Origin: an uncultured Brevibacillus sp.
Lineage (GTDB): Bacteria > Bacillota > Bacilli > Brevibacillales > Brevibacillaceae
NCBI RefSeq assembly: GCF_947502445.1
Contig: NZ_CANMZW010000023.1
Coordinates: forward strand, 1-64,000
DNA: 64,000 nucleotides
Reading direction: 5' to 3'
Below the pieces are notes generated by a model, which ran no database searches, was not told the DNA's origin, and was given only the letters and a program-made list of their open reading frames with translations. Shown piece after piece: positions 42,452-50,723 of this stretch. The position numbers were made by a program, and so were the translations under genes. Numbering within the stretch: position 1 is the stretch's first letter; each line of letters begins with the position of its first letter.

Positions 42452-43543
42452 TTATACGGATAGAATTCGACCGCCTGCGGCCTTCTCTAGCCGATTCATT
42501 ACAGCCATGCCCAGCCCATCTCGTGAGAAGGTTTCTCCCACAATGAATTGAACCTGATGATCATCAAAATCACGCAATACAGCATACAGCTGCTGTGCTA
42601 CCTCTTCCAAATCAGCGTGAGAGCCAACCGAGAGGACGACATCAGCTTCTGGCTGCTGCTCCCAAAAAGAGAGCGATTCTTCCGTAGCGAGTACACCCGT
42701 TTTTTGACCATGCTGTTTGGCATCGCGGAGCATTTCGGTCATTTTTTTCCGCGCGTGATCAGCTTCACCCGTTACCAGCCAAAGCTCACCTTCAGGAGCA
42801 TAATGAGTATATTTCATCCCAGGAGCACGAGGGGTTTCTACAGCTCCCACCTGGAAGGACGGGTCCAACGCAACCGTTCCGATCACCGCTTCCATCTGTT
42901 CACGGGTAATTCCACCTGGCCGCAAAATGATCGGTGGGTCGACTGTTACATCGATCACTGTTGATTCCACTCCCACACCTGTAGCTCCTCCGTCCAGAAC
43001 ACCTGCTACTTTGCCTTCTAAATCAGTGAGCACATGGGCAGCAGTCGTAGGGCTTGGACGTCCAGAACGATTGGCGCTGGGTGCTGCAATCGGTACGCCA
43101 GCTTCCTCAATTATAGCAAGTGCTACCGGATGATCCGGCATGCGTACACCGACAGACTCCAGACCAGCCGTCACCAAGGATGCTACCCGATCTGTTTTTG
43201 GCAGGATGATCGTCAAAGGACCTGGCCAAAAAGCATCCATGAGCTGCTTACCTTTTGTCGGAATCTCCCCAGCTACTGTAGCCAGCTGCTCCATCGCACC
43301 TATATGAACAATCAGCGGATTATCGCTCGGTCTGCCTTTTGCTAGAAATATTTTTTCCACAGCATCGTCGGATAATGCATTCGCTCCCAATCCATAGACC
43401 GTCTCAGTAGGAAAGGCTACGACCTCACCATCGCGCAGAAGATGCGCCGCATCCACAATCTGTGTACAACTTCGGAGTTTTTCCACACTATTTTCCACAT
43501 TGTTATCCACAGACCAGACTTTTGTCATTTGATTTGTTTCCAT
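42452..43543 (-). CDS. ywlC: Threonylcarbamoyl-AMP synthase (Sua5/YwlC)
   Basis: YwlC makes threonylcarbamoyl-AMP for the t6A37 modification of ANN-decoding tRNAs. The 363-residue product has the YrdC domain (about residues 25-215, with AFPTETVYGLGANA and KGRPSDNPLIVHI) and the C-terminal Sua5 domain reached through the PGMKYTHYAP linker near residue 243. Its first 20 codons contain three DnaA boxes. It heads the ywlC-mntP-ywlE run. Confidence 0.95.
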   Translation of the reverse strand: METNQMTKVWSVDNNVENSVEKLRSCTQIVDAAHLLRDGEVVAFPTETVYGLGANALSDDAVEKIFLAKGRPSDNPLIVHIGAMEQLATVAGEIPTKGKQLMDAFWPGPLTIILPKTDRVASLVTAGLESVGVRMPDHPVALAIIEEAGVPIAAPSANRSGRPSPTTAAHVLTDLEGKVAGVLDGGATGVGVESTVIDVTVDPPIILRPGGITREQMEAVIGTVALDPSFQVGAVETPRAPGMKYTHYAPEGELWLVTGEADHARKKMTEMLRDAKQHGQKTGVLATEESLSFWEQQPEADVVLSVGSHADLEEVAQQLYAVLRDFDDHQVQFIVGETFSRDGLGMAVMNRLEKAAGGRILSV

Positions 43544-43668
43544 CGTGAAAATATCCTTTCTCTAGCTCGTTTCATAATAATTGGTGCCTTTAGTATAGTT
43601 GTGCAGGTAAAAGTTTTCAACAGCCTGTGGGTAACTTGTGAATAACTTTATCCCATGTACGTGGAAAA
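43479..43668. promoter_or_regulatory. DnaA-box cluster around the ywlC promoter
   Basis: TTTTCCACA at 43479 and 43491 and TTATCCACA at 43503 lie on the plus strand at exact 12-nt steps. On the minus strand are TTACCCACA (43626-43634), TTATTCACA (43637-43645) and TTTTCCACG (43660-43668). Four match TTWTNCACA exactly and two have one mismatch. The two groups bracket the ywlC promoter. A DnaA-box cluster at ywlC is also known in Bacillus subtilis. Confidence 0.8.
43592..43620 (-). promoter_or_regulatory. Sigma-A promoter of ywlC
   Basis: TTGAAA (43615-43620) and TATACT (43592-43597) on the minus strand are spaced by 17 nt. Confidence 0.75.
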
Positions 43669-43769
43669 CATGATTGTTACCTGTTTTTAACTTATTTTTT
43701 CTGAGCTCTGTAGTAAGATGAGCTTAGAAAATAAATCTACCTGTCCTCATGAAAGGATTGTGAATCGAT

Positions 43770-44564
43770 ATGTCATCCTTTAAATCCGCTGCTACTAGCT
43801 TTCTCGGAACTGCTGTCCTGCTCACAGCTGTAGCGGTTCCAGCATTTGCCGCTCCTGCCGCTACTTCTCCAGCTAAACCAGTTGCTCCTGCTGTCCAAGT
43901 GCAAAAGCCACAGGTACAAGGAGTCGTCATCACTCCTAAAACCATTTTGTCAGAGACGAAAGAACATGCCATCAAAGTAAATGTTCCTGTCATCAGCGGT
44001 CTCGAGGATAAAGCATTCCAGACACAACTGAATGCTGCTCTGCTCAAACAAGCCCAGGATGCGATAGCAGAAACCCAGCAGGGAGCAAAGGAAAATGCCG
44101 CAGACGCTAAAAAATACGGCTATGATTTGCGACCATATGCCCTCGATATTTCTTATGAAGTCCAATCCACCGGCAAGCTCGTTTCGTTTTCGGTTCAAAC
44201 CTATGTTTATACTGGCGGAGCACATGGGATGACGGATGTAACCTACTACACCATTGCCAATCAACCAAAAGCAAAGCAGCTGACTTTAGGTGAATTATTC
44301 CAGCCTGGCTACAGCTACCGCACAATTTTAAATCAATTGATCAAACAACAAATTAAGGAAGTGAATGCAAAGGAAGGATTTGACGTGTACTCGTTTGAAA
44401 GCATCGCTGACAACCAATCCTTCTCGTTTGAAAAAGGAAATCTGGTCATCCATTTCAGTCAATACGAAATTGCGCCGTATGCTGCAGGAATGCCTTCCTT
44501 TACCATTCCTGCTCATCGCTTCCAAAATCTATTGAAACCGGAAATTGCAGCACTGCTGAAGTAA
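43770..44564 (+). CDS. Secreted DUF3298-type (RsiV/PdaC-like) protein
   Basis: The 264-residue product has a signal peptide (about residues 1-28, ending VPAFA-AP), a Pro/Ala-rich linker, and a DUF4163/DUF3298-type module with ISYEVQSTGKLVSFSVQTYVYTGGAHG-like sequence split over residues 130-155 and a C-terminal YEIAPYAAGMPSFTIP. Such modules occur outside the cell in the anti-sigma factor RsiV and the deacetylase PdaC. Here there is no catalytic or sigma-binding domain, so its job is unknown. It stands alone on the plus strand, diverging from ywlC. Confidence 0.85.
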   Translation: MSSFKSAATSFLGTAVLLTAVAVPAFAAPAATSPAKPVAPAVQVQKPQVQGVVITPKTILSETKEHAIKVNVPVISGLEDKAFQTQLNAALLKQAQDAIAETQQGAKENAADAKKYGYDLRPYALDISYEVQSTGKLVSFSVQTYVYTGGAHGMTDVTYYTIANQPKAKQLTLGELFQPGYSYRTILNQLIKQQIKEVNAKEGFDVYSFESIADNQSFSFEKGNLVIHFSQYEIAPYAAGMPSFTIPAHRFQNLLKPEIAALLK

Positions 44565-44588
44565 ACAGCTACTATACGCCTACGCACA

Positions 44589-44627
44589 AACGACACCTGA
44601 CATTTGCTCGGTGTCGTTAACTTTTTT
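44589..44627 (+). terminator. Terminator between the DUF3298 gene and spoIIR
   Basis: AACGACACC and GGTGTCGTT form a perfect 9-bp stem followed by AACTTTTTT. The two neighbouring genes converge on it. Confidence 0.85.
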
Positions 44628-44634
44628 CTATCCC

Positions 44635-45387
44635 TTATGAGAACCAGCTCTCCAGCTTTTCCCACAGATAAAATCTGACCTGTACTTCAGGAGCTGGTGC
44701 AGGCTCTACCTTCTCCACGGAAATGCTTGTTTGCTGTTGCTCTGGCTCCAAACGAGCTTGGCGCCACTGCTGCAATTCTGAAAGCGAGCTGTCCACAGTG
44801 CTGATCGAGGAGGTTGTCTGCGAAACAGCATTGCCCTCTGACAAGCTGTCTGCGTCTTCCGTCTGCTCCTTGCTCACTTCCGCTGCTGCGGCAACTGCAT
44901 CGCCGTTGGACATATCGATAAAGCAGAGAGGCGGGAATAGTACGCACCACCAGTTTTGTCCTTTTGCTTCCCCGATTTGTACGCGCAGGGCCTCATAGTT
45001 TCCAGCAGGATACACATAAGAGCCGTACAATTTGGTCGGAAAAGGCACTTGGCCGAAATCTACCACAGCTGTATAGGAAAAACCACGTTCACGTATGGTT
45101 TTGTCTACCACTTCCTGCAATACGGGCAAATTAGCCTCAACGACCTCCTGCGCTTCCTCAAAAAACTTGATATCGTCAGCCCATGTTTCCATCTGAGCAA
45201 TGAGTGCATCCCGTACTTCACGCTTCAACCATTGATCCTGAACCGAGTCACTGTTGGCAATGATGCGCAACCGAATTGATTCCTGAGGGATCGGCCCATT
45301 ATCCAAAACATTAGCCGAAGTAAGCTGTCCCTCCCAGCTCATCATAAGCACGATCAACGTAAAACCTAAAAGTAGCGTCCGTTTCAT
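44635..45387 (-). CDS. spoIIR: Stage II sporulation protein SpoIIR
   Basis: SpoIIR is secreted by the forespore and triggers SpoIIGA to process pro-sigma-E in the mother cell. The 250-residue product has an N-terminal signal (about residues 1-25), IPQESIRLRIIANSDSVQDQ near residue 35 and GQNWWCVLFPPLCF near 145, all typical of the family. A Ser/Gln-rich tail (about 165-230) is variable. It lies next to prmC, as in Bacillus. Confidence 0.93.
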   Translation of the reverse strand: MKRTLLLGFTLIVLMMSWEGQLTSANVLDNGPIPQESIRLRIIANSDSVQDQWLKREVRDALIAQMETWADDIKFFEEAQEVVEANLPVLQEVVDKTIRERGFSYTAVVDFGQVPFPTKLYGSYVYPAGNYEALRVQIGEAKGQNWWCVLFPPLCFIDMSNGDAVAAAAEVSKEQTEDADSLSEGNAVSQTTSSISTVDSSLSELQQWRQARLEPEQQQTSISVEKVEPAPAPEVQVRFYLWEKLESWFS

Positions 45388-45503
45388 ATCTTTCCGTCTC
45401 CCTCTCTACTGATCTTCCGAGTCTCTTTTCTCTTCTTAGGATCAGTATGGACAGAAGCTTCGGGATTCAAACGTCGACTAACGAATATTCACGCAATTTC
45501 AGC

Positions 45504-45539
45504 AAAAAGACGGCGAGAGGACTATGCCTCTACCGTCTT
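45504..45539 (-). terminator. Intrinsic terminator overlapping the prmC stop codon
   Basis: AAGACGGTAGAGG and CCTCTCGCCGTCTT form the stem on the minus strand, followed by TTTGC. The TAG stop of prmC lies inside the 5' arm. Confidence 0.8.
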
Positions 45540-46420
45540 ACACCAAGAACAACCCGCTCAATTCCAGCCAAATCATTGACGATGCTCACGGTTTCAATAA
45601 CACCTGAGCCTGTCATCAAATCTGCTACATCGCTTGCCTGGTGAATCCCTACCTCAAAAGCAACAATTGCTTTCGGCCCCAGTATCCGGGGCAAGGCCTC
45701 ACACAAGCGCCGATAGAAAACAAGTCCGTCCGCGCCTCCATCCAAAGCCATCCGCGGCTCATGGACGCGTACCTCTTCATCCAGCTCATCCACATCACGA
45801 CTCGGAATATACGGCGGATTGGAAATCAGAATATCGACTTGCTCACCAGCCAGCAGGAGTGGCTCTACCAAATCCCCCTGCAAAAAGCGGACTGTAGCGC
45901 CTAGTCTTTCTGCATTTTCCTTCGCAATGGCGGTCGCTTCCGGTGAGAGGTCCACCGTCGTTACATTCCAGTGCGTACGCTCGCTAGCAATGGTAATACA
46001 AATCGCACCACTGCCGGTACCGATATCAGCGACTGACAGCTTTTCGTCTGCTTGCCACAGCTTGTCTGCCAGCCTGAGAACCTGCTCGATCAAAATTTCT
46101 GTCTCCGGACGAGGAATCAGCACGCCAGGACGGACATGGAACTCACGCCCATAAAACTCCTGGGAACCAAACATGTACTGAAGTGGTTCAGACTGCGCAC
46201 GCCGCTGGCAAAGCATAGCCAATCGCTCGATCACATCGCGCGAAATAGGCTCCATTTGTGAGATCAAAAACCGCGTACGGTCCAGGTCCAGGCAATGCCT
46301 GATCAACAGCTCCGCTTCGAATAGAGGATCCTTTGCACCGTGCTCCCGCAAAAACGAAGAAGCCCGCATTTGGGCTTCTCGAATCGTTTTGACATCAGAC
46401 CAATCAAGCGGAGTGTGCAT
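45530..46420 (-). CDS. prmC: Peptide chain release factor N5-glutamine methyltransferase
   Basis: PrmC methylates the Gln of the GGQ motif of release factors. The 296-residue product has an N-terminal helical domain, the SAM motif VADIGTGSGAICI near residue 125 and the glutamine-binding NPPYIPS near 195. It overlaps the end of prfA by 17 nt; its substrate is encoded just upstream. Confidence 0.95.
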   Translation of the reverse strand: MHTPLDWSDVKTIREAQMRASSFLREHGAKDPLFEAELLIRHCLDLDRTRFLISQMEPISRDVIERLAMLCQRRAQSEPLQYMFGSQEFYGREFHVRPGVLIPRPETEILIEQVLRLADKLWQADEKLSVADIGTGSGAICITIASERTHWNVTTVDLSPEATAIAKENAERLGATVRFLQGDLVEPLLLAGEQVDILISNPPYIPSRDVDELDEEVRVHEPRMALDGGADGLVFYRRLCEALPRILGPKAIVAFEVGIHQASDVADLMTGSGVIETVSIVNDLAGIERVVLGVRR

Positions 46421-47480
46421 GGCTTTTCAAAAGCTCCGTTTGTTCATGCATGATGAGGTTATCGATCACTTCATCCAGCTCGCCTTCCAGAACGGATTCC
46501 AGACGGTGCAGTGTCAAACCGATGCGGTGGTCGGTTACACGGCTTTGCGGATAGTTGTAGGTACGGATGCGCTCGCTGCGGTCGCCAGTACCAACCAGGC
46601 TTTTCCGCGTAGCATCTGCTTCCGCATTTTGCTGCTGCATGTAAAAGTCATACAGACGTGCACGCAATACGCGCAGCGCCTTGTCTTTATTCGAGTGCTG
46701 GGATTTCTCATCCTGACAGGAAACCATGATGCCTGTAGGAATATGCGTCACACGCACCGCCGACTTGGTGGTGTTAACGCTTTGTCCACCTGCTCCACTG
46801 GAACAGAAGGTGTCGATGCGGATGTCTTTTTCATGTACTTCCACTTCCACGTCTTCCGCTTCTGGCAGAACCAGTACGGTTGCTGTAGACGTATGAATAC
46901 GTCCGCCAGATTCAGTCGCCGGGATACGTTGCACACGATGGGCACCGCTCTCGAATTTCATTTTGCTGTAAGCACCGCGACCACTGAGGGAGAAAACGAT
47001 CTCCTTGTAGCCGCCGATATCGGTAGGACTTGCTTCCAGCACCTCGATTTTGAAGCCATTACGCTCTGCAAAACGTGTATACATACGGAAAAGAACAGCT
47101 GCAAACAAGGCTGCCTCCTCACCGCCTGCCGCACCGCGCACTTCCACGATCACGTTTTTGTCGTCGTTAGGGTCTTTTGGAAGCAGCAAGATTTTCAAGC
47201 GCTCTTCCAATTGCTCCTTGCGTGCAGTCAATTCGCTGATTTCCAGCTTAACCATTTCACGCATTTCATCATCGAGCTTTTCTTCCTGCATGGCTTTTGC
47301 ATCATCCATCTGACTTACAACTGATTTATATTCACGGTATGTTGTTACGGTTTCTTCCAACGATGACTGTTCTTTGGACAGCTCGCGCAAGCGCTTTGTA
47401 TCACTAATGACGTCGGGGTCACATAGGAGATTGGTTACCTCTTCAAAACGCTCTTCAACAGCAGACAAGCGTGTAAACAT
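46404..47480 (-). CDS. prfA: Peptide chain release factor 1
   Basis: RF1 ends translation at UAA and UAG. The 358-residue product has the codon-recognition PAT motif (RIPATESGGR near residue 188) and the catalytic GGQ in GAGGQSVNTT near residue 232. GGGGTGAAATACA precedes the ATG. Confidence 0.97.
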   Translation of the reverse strand: MFTRLSAVEERFEEVTNLLCDPDVISDTKRLRELSKEQSSLEETVTTYREYKSVVSQMDDAKAMQEEKLDDEMREMVKLEISELTARKEQLEERLKILLLPKDPNDDKNVIVEVRGAAGGEEAALFAAVLFRMYTRFAERNGFKIEVLEASPTDIGGYKEIVFSLSGRGAYSKMKFESGAHRVQRIPATESGGRIHTSTATVLVLPEAEDVEVEVHEKDIRIDTFCSSGAGGQSVNTTKSAVRVTHIPTGIMVSCQDEKSQHSNKDKALRVLRARLYDFYMQQQNAEADATRKSLVGTGDRSERIRTYNYPQSRVTDHRIGLTLHRLESVLEGELDEVIDNLIMHEQTELLKSHAHSA

Positions 47481-47532
47481 TGTATTTCACCCCATAACAA
47501 AGAATGACTAAAAAAACAATCATAACAGATAA

Positions 47533-47561
47533 ATTATAGGAGGAAAGTAGAAATAAGTCAA
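47533..47561 (-). promoter_or_regulatory. Sigma-A promoter of prfA-prmC
   Basis: TTGACT (47556-47561) and TATAAT (47533-47538) on the minus strand are spaced by 17 nt, about 50 nt before the prfA start codon. Confidence 0.8.
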
Positions 47562-47585
47562 AGCGCATTATTTTACTGGGCATAC

Positions 47586-47612
47586 AAAAACAGGCCCGGG
47601 ATTCCCGAGCCC
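47586..47612 (-). terminator. Intrinsic terminator of the YhcN-type gene
   Basis: GGGCTCGGG and CCCGGGCC form a GC-rich stem with a 3-nt loop on the minus strand, followed by TGTTTTTG. Confidence 0.75.
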
Positions 47613-47640
47613 TTCTACACGCTTCCCTTTTGCAAAAAGG

Positions 47641-48138
47641 TTATCGATGGAATCCTTCATTAGAGGTTACGTGAAAATCATACCGTGGTATTTTCTGCTT
47701 CAGGGCGGCAATGACCTCTTGTTCAACCGTCCGTGCCTGGCCAGCAGTAATGTTGTGCACGAGATCAAGAGTAACATATGCATTTGCACCGTTTAAGGTG
47801 ATACGAGCACCCTCCACACCCGGAACCGATTTGGCCATCATTTCCATATTGTTCATATCGATTTGGGAATTCCGCACGTTCGATTGGCCAATGATCATAT
47901 TCGGGTTTTGATTGCGTCCCATCAAGGCGTCTCGATCCTGTGTATGTGGTGCCGGGCGATGGAGAGTATCTCCGCTACCCTCTCCAGCTATCGCCTCTGG
48001 ACGCTGGCCCTCTACTCTTTGTGTATTATAGCTTTTCTCCTGGGTCATGCTGCGACCACACCCAGCAGTCAGGACAGACGAAAGAACAAGTACGCCCACA
48101 ACTGCCAGCCCGCTTTTCCAAACCGACGCTTTACGCAT
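47641..48138 (-). CDS. YhcN/YlaJ-family sporulation lipoprotein
   Basis: The 165-residue product has a lipoprotein signal with the lipobox LTAGC (Cys27). A polar linker follows, then a C-terminal YhcN/YlaJ domain with MMAKSVPGVEGARITLNGAN near residue 102. Homologues sit in the inner spore membrane or coat and affect germination or outgrowth; the exact role is unknown. It is flanked by prfA and tdk. Confidence 0.88.
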   Translation of the reverse strand: MRKASVWKSGLAVVGVLVLSSVLTAGCGRSMTQEKSYNTQRVEGQRPEAIAGEGSGDTLHRPAPHTQDRDALMGRNQNPNMIIGQSNVRNSQIDMNNMEMMAKSVPGVEGARITLNGANAYVTLDLVHNITAGQARTVEQEVIAALKQKIPRYDFHVTSNEGFHR

Positions 48139-48241
48139 GAAAAAGCCACCTCCTGTTTTGCTTTAGTCTGCGCATCCCATGACGGCCTCATGCACATATA
48201 AAACGGAGGTAGCTTCTATCCAGAACGTGATTCAAAATGCG

Positions 48242-48817
48242 TTAGCTATTGAGCGGCGGACGATAGTAGTGCTGGCGACAAACGCTACTGTATGTATCAT
48301 TTCCAGCGATTTCAATCGTTTCTCCAGTATATACCGGTTGTCCATTTTTGAATTTTAAAATATGAGTCGCCTTTTTATTGCAGTACACACAGACGGTCTT
48401 GATTTCTTCTACCTTATCCGCCTCACAGAGCAGCGCTGCACTTCCCGGGAAGAGCTCATTTTTAAAGTTTTTCAAGAGACCGTAAACAATGACGGGTATG
48501 CCTAAGCGATCGACAATCAAAACGAGCTGCTCAACGTGATGCTTGCCAATAAACTGCGCTTCATCTACTAACACGCAATCTGGCTTGACTGCTTCGGCTG
48601 CTACGATTTCGTACAGGTCCGTTTCTTCACTAATCGGAATCGCTTCCCGGCTAATCCCTACGCGCGAAGCCACTTTGCCTACACCGAAGCGATCATCCAT
48701 CGCTGGAGTAAACACCATGACCTTTTTTCCCGACTGCTCGTAATTGTGCGCAACCGTCAGTAGCTGAATGGATTTCGAAGCATTCATCGCCCCGTATCGA
48801 AAATATAATTGTGCCAC
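48242..48817 (-). CDS. tdk: Thymidine kinase
   Basis: Type II thymidine kinases salvage thymidine. The 191-residue product has the P-loop region YGAMNASKS (residues 8-16), the Walker B-like CVLVDEAQF near 90, the lasso region and the zinc Cys CVYCNKKATH plus C-terminal CRQHY. In the P-loop a Ser replaces the Gly normally before Lys15; this variant occurs in some firmicute enzymes. The GTG at 48817 lies 8 nt after AAAGGGAG. Confidence 0.92.
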   Translation of the reverse strand: MAQLYFRYGAMNASKSIQLLTVAHNYEQSGKKVMVFTPAMDDRFGVGKVASRVGISREAIPISEETDLYEIVAAEAVKPDCVLVDEAQFIGKHHVEQLVLIVDRLGIPVIVYGLLKNFKNELFPGSAALLCEADKVEEIKTVCVYCNKKATHILKFKNGQPVYTGETIEIAGNDTYSSVCRQHYYRPPLNS

Positions 48818-48849
48818 GTTTCTATCTCCCTTTGCCCAGAAGTGGTATT

Positions 48850-49020
48850 TTATCTTATTTCTGCATGATCGACACACGGTACAGGATCGTCTAGGCTAAT
48901 AACACACTTTGCCTGCTCCTGCAATTCTTTAGGCATCTCCCACGGTTTATGAATATATTGTAGAGGTACATCACGAAGGACGGGAAGATATTTTTTGACA
49001 AATACACCGTCCGGATACAT
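48850..49020 (-). pseudogene. C-terminal remnant of a DNA photolyase/cryptochrome
   Basis: The 56 residues read from 49020 begin YPDGVFVKKYLPVLRDV and continue with YIHKPWEMP and a final DDPVPCVDHAEIR. This is the characteristic C-terminal end of class I photolyases (FAD-domain tail: K-Y-x-P-E-L, I-H-x-P-W, P-x-x-D-H-x-x-A/E-R). The preceding 400 or so residues are absent: upstream lies the rpmE terminator and rpmE. It is therefore a fragment, not an active repair enzyme. Confidence 0.8.
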
Positions 49021-49030
49021 ATGGCCAGAC

Positions 49031-49064
49031 AAAAACAAAACCAGGTAGATCGCTCTACCTGGTT
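49031..49064 (-). terminator. Intrinsic terminator of rpmE
   Basis: ACCAGGTAGA and TCTACCTGGT form a perfect 10-bp stem with a GCGA loop on the minus strand, followed by TTTGTTTTT. Confidence 0.9.
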
Positions 49065-49081
49065 GCTCCAATCCTTTCCAA

Positions 49082-49282
49082 TTAGGAAAGATTGTATTTG
49101 CGTTTGAAACGGTCTACACGTCCGCCAGCGTCAACGAATTTTTGTTTTCCTGTGAAAAAAGGATGGCAGTTGGAGCAGATCTCCACTTTCAACGCTTGTT
49201 TCACGGAACCGGATTCGAATTCGTTACCGCATGCACATGTAACAGTTACTACGTTGTACTTAGGATGAATACCTTGTTTCAT
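49082..49282 (-). CDS. rpmE: 50S ribosomal protein L31 (zinc-binding type)
   Basis: The 66-residue product has the four Cys of the zinc-binding L31 form: CACG near residue 16-18 and CSNC near 37-40, with HPFFTGKQKF. It is the house-keeping type, unlike the zinc-free YtiA form. GGAAAGAGGTGTAG precedes the ATG. It lies between rho and tdk, as in Bacillus. Confidence 0.96.
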   Translation of the reverse strand: MKQGIHPKYNVVTVTCACGNEFESGSVKQALKVEICSNCHPFFTGKQKFVDAGGRVDRFKRKYNLS

Positions 49283-49346
49283 CTCATCTACACCTCTTTC
49301 CGCCCTGAATCGTTTGCCGAAACAGAGTTATATCAACACATATCAG

Positions 49347-49375
49347 ATAGTAGCACGCTGACAGCCGAAATGCAA
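49347..49375 (-). promoter_or_regulatory. Sigma-A promoter of rpmE
   Basis: TTGCAT (49370-49375) and TACTAT (49347-49352) on the minus strand are spaced by 17 nt. It lies between the radical SAM gene and rpmE. Confidence 0.65.
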
Positions 49376-49387
49376 CAGCTTGACCGA

Positions 49388-50653
49388 TCAGGCCATGTTT
49401 TTCCTGCGCTGAAGCTCCTCTGGCGGAATATGCGTAAACGAACCGATTACCACATCTGGCAATTCTTCCTGATAAATTTCAATCGCCTGCTTCATTCCGA
49501 AAACCTCACCTTGCGCTTTTGGAATCATGGACAGGTAGCTTTCCGGGTCGATGTTCAGATTGCGCATCTGGATCAGCTTGATTCCTGTCCGACGAATGAA
49601 ATTAATCATGGCCTCCATCTCTTCTTCACGGTCAAATACTCCCGGGAAGCAGAGGTAGTTGATCGAGGTGTATACGCCTTTGGAAGCCGCATACTCCGCC
49701 GAGCGCGCAACATTTTCCAGCGTGTAGTTGCGAGGACGGTAATAAGCGTTGTAATGCTCGTCAATGGCACTGATGATACTCACGCGCATCAGGTCCAGAC
49801 CTGCGTCTACAATCCCTTTGATGTGGTCAGTCAGACCCGCATTCGTATTAATGTTAATGAAGCCCATGTCGGTTGTCTCACGAACACGTCGCATTGCCGG
49901 AACGATGATAGAAGCCATCGTCGAAGGCTCGCCTTCACAGCCTTGGCCAAAGCTGATGATGCTCTCTGGTGTTTGCAAATGGTGGAGCATGACCTCAACG
50001 AGCTCGTCCTCTGTCGGTTTGAAGTTCATCCGGGTTTGCGGTGAAGGGAAGCCACTGTCCTCCGGCTGCTCGGAAATACATCCATAGCAACCCGCGTTAC
50101 AGGTATAGGAAACAGGCAAGCTGCCTTCCCAGCGGTTGAAAAAGTTATTGGAGGCTGTCAGACACTCGTATTCCAAAGCACAATGGGACAAGTGGTTTAA
50201 AATCCGGTTTTGCGGGAACAGCTCCAATGTCTTTTCCACTCGCTGACGCAGCTCATCCATCGGAAAGTTCAGCGGGTCCCATTTATAAATATCATCACTC
50301 GCACGACCAGCAACCCAAAAGCGATCGTCTTTCCAAACAACAGCGGAATAACCAAACAGAGGCAGCTTGCTATCCTTGTTGCTTTTTACGTAGCCTGGCA
50401 GCAGCAGGCGTGTAATCCCCTGCGGCACGAGCGCTCCTACAGCCGTACAGCCATCCAGCTTGACCATTTCACCGGTCTCCGGGTTCATTCCAATCGGAAC
50501 TGTATCTGGCAAACTGACCAGTGTAGCTCCTTCTGGAAGTGGGATCAATTCTTCTTCCAGTACTTCTGTCAATATATCTCCGTTACGCGCCACAGCGAAT
50601 AAACCGGGGTGGTCGTAAACATTGCCTTTTTCATCTGCGTATACTAAATACAT
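49388..50653 (-). CDS. Radical SAM protein of unknown substrate
   Basis: The 421-residue product has a soluble N-terminal region of about 170 residues, then a radical SAM core with the cluster motif CNAGCYGC (Cys185, 189, 192). GQGCEGEPS follows (SAM/cluster-binding Gly-Glu region), then a TIM-barrel continuation to RNLNIDP near residue 365. No second Fe-S (SPASM) Cys set is visible. The ATG at 50653 is used because a promoter -10 lies at 50685-50690, which excludes upstream starts. I cannot name the substrate; neighbours are rpmE and a LysM-M23 gene, which give no pathway clue. Confidence 0.88.
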   Translation of the reverse strand: MYLVYADEKGNVYDHPGLFAVARNGDILTEVLEEELIPLPEGATLVSLPDTVPIGMNPETGEMVKLDGCTAVGALVPQGITRLLLPGYVKSNKDSKLPLFGYSAVVWKDDRFWVAGRASDDIYKWDPLNFPMDELRQRVEKTLELFPQNRILNHLSHCALEYECLTASNNFFNRWEGSLPVSYTCNAGCYGCISEQPEDSGFPSPQTRMNFKPTEDELVEVMLHHLQTPESIISFGQGCEGEPSTMASIIVPAMRRVRETTDMGFININTNAGLTDHIKGIVDAGLDLMRVSIISAIDEHYNAYYRPRNYTLENVARSAEYAASKGVYTSINYLCFPGVFDREEEMEAMINFIRRTGIKLIQMRNLNIDPESYLSMIPKAQGEVFGMKQAIEIYQEELPDVVIGSFTHIPPEELQRRKNMA

Positions 50654-50684
50654 AGGGAAATCGCCTCGCTTCTTTGCTTTGCCC

Positions 50685-50713
50685 ATTGTATCGCATTGAA
50701 AAAGCAATGTAAA
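50685..50713 (-). promoter_or_regulatory. Sigma-A promoter of the radical SAM gene
   Basis: TTTACA (50708-50713) and TACAAT (50685-50690) on the minus strand are spaced by 17 nt. Confidence 0.7.
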
Positions 50714-50723
50714 TTGTGAAGGG

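Noticed and set aside
49020..49071. Coding extension of the photolyase remnant to MEQPGRAIYLV
   Set aside because: These codons are the rpmE terminator stem read through; similarity to photolyase starts only at YPDG.
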